Shown: one piece after another, positions 59,601-64,000 of the stretch
How the letters are laid out: the number at the start of each line of letters is the position of its first letter
Numbering within the stretch: the stretch's first letter is position 1
NCBI GenBank assembly: GCA_964036045.1
Contig: OZ038378.1
Span: forward strand, 167,507,475 to 167,571,474
Reading direction: 5' to 3'
Source: Eutreptiella sp. 'Long Island Sound 2002'
Taxonomy: Eukaryota > Euglenozoa > Euglenophyceae > Eutreptiales > Eutreptiaceae
DNA length: 64,000 bases
Program-made: the position numbers and the translations under genes
Notes under the pieces: generated by a model
What the model was told of the DNA's origin: nothing
The model's database searches: none
Seen by the model: the letters and a program-made list of their open reading frames with translations, nothing else

Positions 59601-62600
59601 CCGTTTTGGAGGACCCGGTCCCCACATCAACGACGTTTAAATCAACATTGAGAACTTCCGGGGTCTTGTATACGAGGGAGGCAAAGCCTGTGGCATGAAG
59701 GCGTCTGGGATGTGGGGGGCAGCAGGGCATTGGAGTGCGGCGCAACGGGCGTTTGAGGAGGAAACCTGGTGGGAGATGTTCAGCTGGTACTGCGGGCTGC
59801 AGGGGAACGAGGGCAGCAGGAAATCACGCGTGCTGTCCATGACGTTGTAGCCGGCCGGAAGGCAACGCAGCGCCATCCCCACGTTCGCCTCGGGGAACAG
59901 GCTTGGAGCCTCCGAGCGGATGTGCAGGATCCGGCGGATAGTCTCAGCCTCCGCCAATGACACGGCCATGAACCAGCGGTTGCGGTGCTCCTGTATGAAG
60001 TCCGATACAGGGGGGGAGGGGGGGATTTCGCCACCCTTGAAATCCCCAAAGCTCCAAGTGCCATACACCCAAATGAGTGCAAAAATTCGCGCCCGGCCCT
60101 TCTCAGGAAACACAATGCGTGCAGCTGTGGCGAAGGATGGAACTGTTACGCCAAATTTTCGCCTGGGGAAGATTTCGCCACCTTTCTTAACCTCTAAATT
60201 TTCCCCGCAAAATTCTCCACTAGGGACACCCCCACCCCACCCCCTGCACTTGCGGTTACAAGGGAACGTCAAATGCGGCCTCTCGCATCCAGCTTGGGGT
60301 TCCATTTCAGTGCTGGTACCAGCGATGGGATGGGGTAGGGTCAGATCCCAAATCCTCGCTTTTTGATAACAGACCGGAAAATTTTACGACAAATACGCCA
60401 CCCGGTGGCATCCCGGTGATTGTCACGGTTCAGATATAATGATCCGACAGGTACAATCCTTATGGCTTGTAGTGAATGCTGTTTACCACCAGCCGTCGAG
60501 GGTGCCAACTAAGGGAGGTCCAGGCAGAGTCACTGTAGACGGGGGGGCGGAGGAGCTGTGACTCTTGGTCACTGGGTCACGGGAGATGCTCCGTTTCATG
60601 TCCCAAAGTCATCTCCTGTAGTCTCCACTTCAGAGCTGGGTCCTTTCTGGGCATGTGGGGATAGCTGACAGTATTCATACCACCATTGTTGCGGTATGTT
60701 TCTTCGTAGAAGAAGCGGGACTACTTTAGTATGTCGGAATAGTCATTCTAAGGTTCTTGCTTGCTTTCTCCAAACGTCTTCCTTTTGATCGATAAAGTTC
60801 TTTTTGTCTCCTGTTTTCTCCTGGGGATAGCTGATGTGCTCCTTGATGCATCCATGCCGACTATGGATAGCTGAGAGGCTGTCCTATCCATGCCACCTCT
60901 TTAAAAAGAATTAGAAGGCGCAAATCTGATTCAATATTTCGTTGCATGGTTTCCAGATTTCTTGTCGTCTTCTCTATGCATTTATACACTCCCTGCTGCC
61001 ATTTGGAACTTTCTCTTGGATAGTGTATGCAATCCCTCATGCTTCCATGCAGCCTCAAGACTCTAGCCTTTATGCTTTCTTGCACACGTCGCCACTTTGG
61101 GATGAAGTAAAAGGTGCAAGACAGAGTCTCTGTTTTGGATGAAATCACACAATATATACAAATCTTGTTGCTGTGTTTTGGGGTTTTGCAGGGATCTCAC
61201 TGCTTGTTACCAGTGTTGCTCTCATGCTTCGTGTTGTTAGTCGAGGATTTTTCATCCCTGTTAATAATCTCGATGACACGACCCCATAACTAGGAGAGCT
61301 AGCAGCTATCGCTGCCCATGCCAGTGATACAAAGGAAGATCTCGGATGCACTGTGACATGAGCAATGTCCATGTTCCTGCTTCTTGTCACGCTTTGTAAA
61401 AATGCACTGCAATCAATTTTTAATGGGCTTCCGACTGTGCCCAACCTTTTGTATTCCCTTTGTTGTTGTTCCCAATGGGGGTATTGTTCTGCGCTTCTGC
61501 CCCGTCCAGGCAGCACATTCCCCGCGAGGGGCACCCGCTTTGCCTGTCCCGGTGGTGAAGGTCTACTCCGACTCCGCCACGGGGGGAGGAGGGGACTTCA
61601 TCCCCCACCAGGCCTTTGTTTAGTGGGGGGGGGGGGGGGTCAGGACGGGTTGCTAGTGAGGAGCCTTGTGGATGGTGCTGGGTCCTACTCAGTTGCCCAT
61701 AGGGCGGGGCTCCTTCCTACTGAGCTGACTGGCATGTGGGGCTGGATCCTACTGAGATCCCCTCACCAGGGCAGGGGGTCACCCCCAGCCCCGCCCCCAC
61801 TAAGCAAAGGCCTGTCCCCCACTCAGTGGCTGAGTATGTTTTTGCACAACGGAGGCAACCACTGAAACTTTTGTTTAACACCTGCTTTTTTGCGGGACGT
61901 CTGCACAGTCTGGGGACCCCGACAGATATCTTGGGTGAATGCTGCCAATGCAGTGGATTTGGGGGCCCCGCGCCCCCTCACGCGCGACCCTCTCCCAGTG
62001 CACGCGACGTCTGGCCAGGACATTGGAGGACAAGGACCTGTCGATGTTCGGACCCGAACACACACTCCAGCGCCTGGGCCTCCGTGAGGCTGTCTGCATC
62101 GCCGGGCGCGAATGTGATATCGAAGTTCAGGTGCACCAACTGCGACAGCCGCTCCGGCTGCATTGAGCTCTGGGTGCCCTCCTCCGTGTCCAGCAGTAGC
62201 AGCTCCAACGCGCGCTGCAGGTCCTTGCGGGCAGCCGCGGGGGGCACTGTAGCGGCCGTCTCGCGCAGCCCAAGCGCCGTCGGGTCCGGGGCCCATTCGA
62301 TGATGCAGATCACGTTCTTCAGCCGCCGATCTCCGGACCACCTGTTGAACATCAAAACACGTCCCAACACTCGATCCGTCCAACGAAAAAAAACGGGCAG
62401 CACGCGTGTGGGGACTGATTACTACGAAGCACGGCACAGCTTCCTCTACTGCTGTCGGATGGGTACATTGTATAGCGATGATGCTGCGCTGTATCGTATC
62501 GTATCGTATCGTGTTGTGCGGTGCTGACTGATGCACTGCACCACTGATGCACTGAGACCACCGCTGTTCATACCCATTGCCCATCGTCTTGTTGCTGGAC

Positions 62601-63648
62601 CCCGTACTGTTCTGCTCACAAAAAGGGCCTTCTGCAGCGCGTGAGCCTATTTTGCAACCAATAGAGGCGCCTTTTTGGGAAACATAATGGGCGTGTCCAC
62701 AGCGAGTGCTCACGGGTTCTCATGGTCAAAATTTCCGCTCGATGACCCCTGAGTCATTTTCCACCTGCTGCGCGTCACATCCCGTCCCCATGAGCTCGAT
62801 CAAGTCTTGATTTGTGAAAGACATGCCGGCATCAGCGACAGCTCCGAGAGGAAGCGGTGGTGGATACAGCACGCATGGCACGGCGTTGCACGGCACTAAA
62901 TTGGACTGCTCAACATTGCACAGTACGGTAAAGCACAGCGCAGCGCAGCACAGCACCGCACAGACGGCACCGCACCGCACCGCACCGCACCCTACGGCAT
63001 AGCACGGCACGGCATGGCACAGCATGGCATGGCATGGCACCGCACCGCACCGCACAAGGCAACAACGTACGAACGCAACGCAACGCAATGCCACGTCACG
63101 CCATGCAACGCAACGCTACGCGATGCGACGCTACACCTGATGCACCGTACAACACAACACAACACAACACAACACAACACAACACAACACAACACAACAC
63201 AACGCAACACAACACAACACAACACAACACAACACAACACAACACAACACAACACAACACAACACAACACAACACAACACAACACAACGCTACGCAACAC
63301 AACACAACACAAGTGGTGGTGCAGATACTTTCGATCGAAGTAGTTGTCGCTGATGTACATGTAGTCTGGAAATTGCACGGGCCGCCGCAGGTACAGCGCG
63401 CATTGATTTGCAGGGTAGAAGTTGGACGGGGGAGCAGACTGGCGCAGGCTGTCAAAGGGCCACCGCACCGGTTCCTCATGATCGCGGCTGTACATGCGGT
63501 CCACAAACTCCTCCCTCTCGATCTCCATGACCTGCTCGCGCTGCTGCTCCTTCTCCTGCGCCTTCTCCTGTACAATCTCTGCGTTGAACACCCGCTCATT
63601 GCTGTCGCGCACCCCCTCATCTGATTCCGCAACCGATGGGCTCCGGCC
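43524..63648 (-). CDS. C-terminal 1,173 residues of a giant multidomain protein (13 exons; DUF3638/DUF3645-like, EF-hand, WWE within LamG)
   Basis: Thirteen exons with GT-AG borders and agreeing phases join to 3,522 nt, ending in TAA at 43524-43526. The first exon seen starts at 63648 on an acceptor, so the N-terminus is outside the window. Order by residue of the joined protein: Glu/Gln-rich helix then RWPF...FPDYMYISDNYF...WSGDRRLKNV (1-130); an AEAETIRRILH segment (about 215-289); RWFDCDMHY...RRRIQKNWDDTPVTKVF (290-369); EF-hand pair (370-440); coiled coil (475-581); acidic region (583-650); Tudor/SH3-like part (about 700-733); LamG first part (763-810); WWE (about 832-885); Trp/Asp-rich insert (to 1037); LamG second part (1038-1130); acidic tail. 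The first 370 residues resemble, from memory, the C-terminal region of DUF3638/DUF3645 giant proteins, which have been linked to ubiquitin hydrolase-like activity. The catalytic part is not in view. Confidence 0.6.
43791..45421. other. Intron with (GCAGT)n and (ACACAG)n tracts
   Basis: This intron holds GCAGT-type pentamers at about 43830-43950, (CACAGA)n at 44045-44175, and CCTGC-type pentamers at 44275-44345 and 44925-45005. No exon is visible. Confidence 0.7.
45422..45566 (-). CDS. Giant gene, exon 12 (LamG)
   Basis: 48 codons, FGGGGNRTCRLDDKWTLISIVV...STLVTYVNGVQ. The W-x-L-I/V...YVNG pattern is typical of LamG/pentraxin-type folds. Acceptor CGCCAG (phase 2), donor GTGTGC (phase 0). Confidence 0.7.
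47164..47941. mobile_element. 778-bp element with 71-bp terminal inverted repeats
   Basis: 47164-47234 and 47871-47941 are inverted copies with about five differences over 71 bp (outer end GGGYAGGTTGGGCCTGCAG). The interior has an (AAC)n tract at 47622-47664 and a short minus-strand ORF (47218-47454) without known domain. No target duplication was recognised. It lies in the intron between exons 11 and 12 of the giant gene, and is probably a non-autonomous DNA transposon. Confidence 0.75.
47622..47664 (+). repeat. (AAC)n microsatellite
   Basis: Fourteen AAC trinucleotides. Confidence 0.95.
48614..49071 (-). CDS. Giant gene, exon 11 (WWE end and Trp/Asp-rich insert)
   Basis: 152 codons plus 2 nt. 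Starts VMTGEGGASFEMKRVDAMQRWYQRF, then an acidic helix, then DEWDDSDWDDESDWGEDW and similar runs with eight Trp in about 45 residues. The donor GTATCC at 48613 in phase 2 matches exon 12. Read-through would stop at 48587. Confidence 0.6.
49657..50022 (-). CDS. Giant gene, exon 10 (LamG first part and WWE)
   Basis: 122 codons. LNQYTIHLVVVVEG begins a LamG/concanavalin-like sheet. From VEWSYVKNSRTINF through LEKEYQKN to WFCDFAQM the sequence follows the WWE domain (W, LE-x2-Y and a final DF-x-x-M). WWE domains bind ADP-ribose or partner proteins in ubiquitin and PARP systems. Acceptor TTGAAG, donor GTGTGCC. Confidence 0.65.
50648..50655. repeat. Target-site duplication GCCAGGGC, left copy
   Basis: Exact octamer repeated at 51237-51244 on the other side of the element. 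Confidence 0.65.
50656..51236 (-). mobile_element. 581-bp TIR element carrying telomeric repeats, locus 2
   Basis: Ends CACGGGGGGG and CCCCCCCGTG, flanked by GCCAGGGC duplicated exactly. Its parts, in reverse orientation, match the arms of the 6232-11026 element: 50656-50870 corresponds to 10869-11026, and 50975-51236 to 6232-6497. Between the arms is a TTAGGG-type tract (50871-50974). The GGCGCC-TTC-GGCGCC hairpin (51096-51110) is conserved. It lies in the intron between exons 9 and 10 of the giant gene. This appears to be the form without the tandem array. Confidence 0.75.
50871..50974 (+). repeat. Interstitial telomere-type repeat (TTAGGG)n
   Basis: About 16 hexamers, mostly GTTAGG with variants, between the two arms of the element. 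Confidence 0.9.
51237..51244. repeat. Target-site duplication GCCAGGGC, right copy
   Basis: Exact match to 50648-50655. Confidence 0.65.
52063..52149 (-). CDS. Giant gene, exon 9 (short, acidic)
   Basis: 29 codons, DYYESDAEEDDETKKK... to DLEIEGE. Donor GTGTGTCC, phase 0. Alternative donors further on (52025-52040) cannot be excluded. Confidence 0.55.
52150..52337 (-). repeat. Intron made of degenerate CTCTGCCC/GTGCCC repeats
   Basis: The whole 188-bp intron between exons 8 and 9 reads, on the transcript strand, as imperfect units of CTGCCCGTGCCC type from donor to acceptor. Confidence 0.75.
52338..52604 (-). CDS. Giant gene, exon 8 (Tudor/SH3-like)
   Basis: 89 codons starting EDENAVKVPYRVLKYDF, with a helical VRERITDEIEKAANIRALL and a final GYWDEYGKVV...DKFVVELE. 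The last stretch reads like a small beta-barrel (Tudor/Agenet/SH3 type). Acceptor CGTAG, donor GTACCT, phase 0. Confidence 0.65.
53980..54167 (-). CDS. Giant gene, exon 7 (acidic)
   Basis: 62 codons of almost only Glu and Asp with a few Gly, beginning GESEDDEEEE and ending QEQQEDDE. The acceptor TTGCAG restores the phase-1 codon of exon 6. The GAG/GAA-rich DNA makes the opposite strand a CTC-rich tract. Confidence 0.6.
55550..55825. mobile_element. 276-bp hAT-like MITE
   Basis: Ends TAGGGCGG and CCGCCCTG give an inverted repeat of YAGGGCGGYYCTTRAG type. AGGCCCAC is duplicated exactly at 55542-55549 and 55826-55833. YAGGG ends with an 8-bp duplication are the signature of hAT elements. The inside is a GGCGGTT heptamer tract (about 55650-55760). 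It lies in the intron between exons 6 and 7. Confidence 0.65.
56142..56463 (-). CDS. Giant gene, exon 6 (coiled coil)
   Basis: Opens ELANMRHQIILAREAEDAAELK and has long charged helical runs rich in Glu, Lys and Arg, with no membrane segment. It ends SGSMSSGSG in phase 1. Acceptor GTGTAG, donor GTGGAG. Confidence 0.7.
56522..56763. mobile_element. Possible related MITE in the next intron
   Basis: Starts CAGGGCTGTCCTTAAG and ends near GGACGGCCCC, so its ends resemble those of 55550-55825, with a diverged flanking octamer (GCATGCGC versus GCGTGCGG). The interior has GCCAACC-type heptamers, the complement of those in the other element. Confidence 0.4.
57184..57498 (-). CDS. Giant gene, exon 5 (EF-hand pair)
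   Basis: 105 codons. The first loop NDSRSGLLSLGE is degenerate at position 1. The second loop DQDGDGKLSYNE is a canonical 12-residue calcium-binding loop followed by a WWEAV helix. An acidic Asp run and Ser/Val-rich linker end the exon. Acceptor CGCAG, donor GTGTGTGTGCC. Confidence 0.75.
57990..58130 (-). repeat. 63-bp minisatellite in intron
   Basis: Two full copies and a partial third of a 63-bp unit containing CAGTAGTTGG (57997 and 58060). The long minus-strand frames over it show 21-residue repeats (RQLLGTANA/HQLLGSANA) as a result. Confidence 0.75.
58942..59181 (-). CDS. Giant gene, exon 4
   Basis: 80 codons from AFRWFDCDMHYLDPELG to CLKIREAL. The donor GTGTGT at 58941 was chosen over one at 58806 because it joins the helix directly to the EF-hand exon (KIREAL/ADKKLAIYDAF), and because other introns of this gene also begin GTGTGY. 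Confidence 0.6.
59766..59990 (-). CDS. Giant gene, exon 3
   Basis: 75 codons starting EHRNRWFMAVSLAEAETIRRILH and ending QYQLNISHQ. Acceptor ATACAG, donor GTTTCC, both phase 0. Confidence 0.65.
59991..62037. other. Intron, no further feature recognised
   Basis: The 2,047-bp intron between exons 2 and 3. The middle (60.4-61.5 kb) is AT-richer than the exons. A poly-G run lies at 61624-61638. No ORF with recognisable content. Confidence 0.5.
62038..62341 (-). CDS. Giant gene, exon 2
   Basis: The acceptor is CAACAG, and the first base completes the codon split from exon 1 to give LWSGDRRLKNVICIIEW. A helical LQRALELLLLDTEE and VHLNFDITFAPGD follow. Donor GTCCTT, phase 0. A different frame is open too but gives an Arg/Gly/Pro-rich product. 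Confidence 0.65.
62870..63060 (+). repeat. Degenerate GCACR/CACCG pentanucleotide tract
   Basis: Mixed pentamers (GCACG, CAGCA, CACCG, GCATG) fill the intron between exons 1 and 2. A (CGTAT)n tract at about 62490-62515 is a further 5-mer, in the next intron segment. Confidence 0.8.
63149..63312 (+). repeat. (ACAAC)n pentanucleotide tract abutting a splice donor
   Basis: About 32 copies of ACAAC/AACAC with few changes. On the transcript strand it is (GTGTT)n and begins with the donor GT of exon 1. Confidence 0.95.
63311..63648 (-). CDS. Giant gene, exon 1 of window
   Basis: The acceptor is GTGCAG before 63648. The exon encodes an Ala/Glu/Gln-rich helix (AEIVQEKAQEKEQQREQ...) and then EEPVRWPF and PVQFPDYMYISDNYFD. 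The donor GTGTTG at 63310 gives phase 2, matching the next exon. An earlier GT at 63328 was rejected because its phase does not fit. The pentamer array of the intron starts exactly at this donor. Confidence 0.65.
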
Positions 63649-64000
63649 CTGCACACACGCAGATACAGCACAGGCAGATACAAAATGGTAGTGCCCTGCC
63701 GTGAACACACCCGTGGGAGGCCTTGCATTGGCCTGCCACACGCAGCATGAGACGCAAACGACAACAAAGAAGTCGAGCAGAATTGTAGGTTGCACCCCAA
63801 GAGATGAAGAGCCAGGCGGGTGCAAAGTAGTATTAGATAGAGCCTCCGGCAGATATACAGAAACAAATGCTCGTCTGCATGCGCACAGACACGCATGCAC
63901 ACGCACACGCGCACACGCGTGTGTGCGCGCGTAGAGCTGCATGTGTAAAGCAACAAAGCACTATCAATGGGAGGCCAGAGAGTTGGCAAAGGCATGTGAA

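Noticed and set aside
63014-63995. Long ORFs of TQHNTTQHN or VVLCCVVLCC type
   Set aside because: Translations of the (ACAAC)n pentamer tract.
1-64000. CRISPR array, bacterial operons or rRNA genes
   Set aside because: None is present. Tandem repeats here have no spacer structure and the genes have introns.

Overview
This is a repeat-rich, intron-rich nuclear segment from a eukaryote, most likely a microbial eukaryote or alga with a large genome. No bacterial-style gene packing is visible. Evidence: split exons with GT-AG borders, tracts of CCCTAA/TTAGGG telomere-type repeat, a decayed LINE, several TIR elements with 8-bp target duplications, many microsatellites and long G/C homopolymers. 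I cannot name the species.

Coding content is concentrated in the right third, on the minus strand. Thirteen exons between 63,648 and 43,524 join in a consistent reading frame into the last 1,173 residues of a giant multidomain protein. Its order is a domain resembling the C-terminal part of the DUF3638/DUF3645 family, an EF-hand pair, a coiled coil, an acidic stretch, a Tudor/SH3-like segment, and a LamG-like fold with a WWE domain and a Trp/Asp-rich insert inside it. The N-terminus lies beyond the right edge. Downstream on the same strand are an exon resembling the N-terminal beta-trefoil of IP3/ryanodine receptors (39,444-38,872) and a small intact ORF with a Tudor-like domain and a B-box-like zinc finger (37,972-37,487).

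The left half is mostly mobile and repeated DNA. From 0 to 4.8 kb: a (CA)n-bearing repeat family around a broken LINE, and a tRNA-like element. From 6,232 to 11,026: a TIR element with an 8-bp target duplication, whose interior is telomeric repeat plus about four tandem 0.7-1.3 kb units. A short inverted relative (50,656-51,236, its own 8-bp duplication) sits in an intron of the giant gene. From 14.2 to 18.3 kb: zinc-finger-type exons and an RT scrap. From 19 to 20.7 kb: a roughly 100-bp minisatellite. From 25.5 to 30.9 kb: a large quasi-palindromic region made of oppositely oriented 21-bp repeat arrays, flanking four copies of the perfect palindrome GCGCGAGGCCTCGCGC. From 31 to 37 kb: low coding signal, ending in a GC-rich Cys/His-rich duplicated module.

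The giant gene's introns are largely degenerate TGTGCC/TGCCC-type repeats on the transcript strand, often starting at the splice donor. They also host at least three inserted TIR elements. The most unusual features are the telomere-repeat-carrying TIR element, the palindrome cluster, and the nested LamG/WWE architecture.
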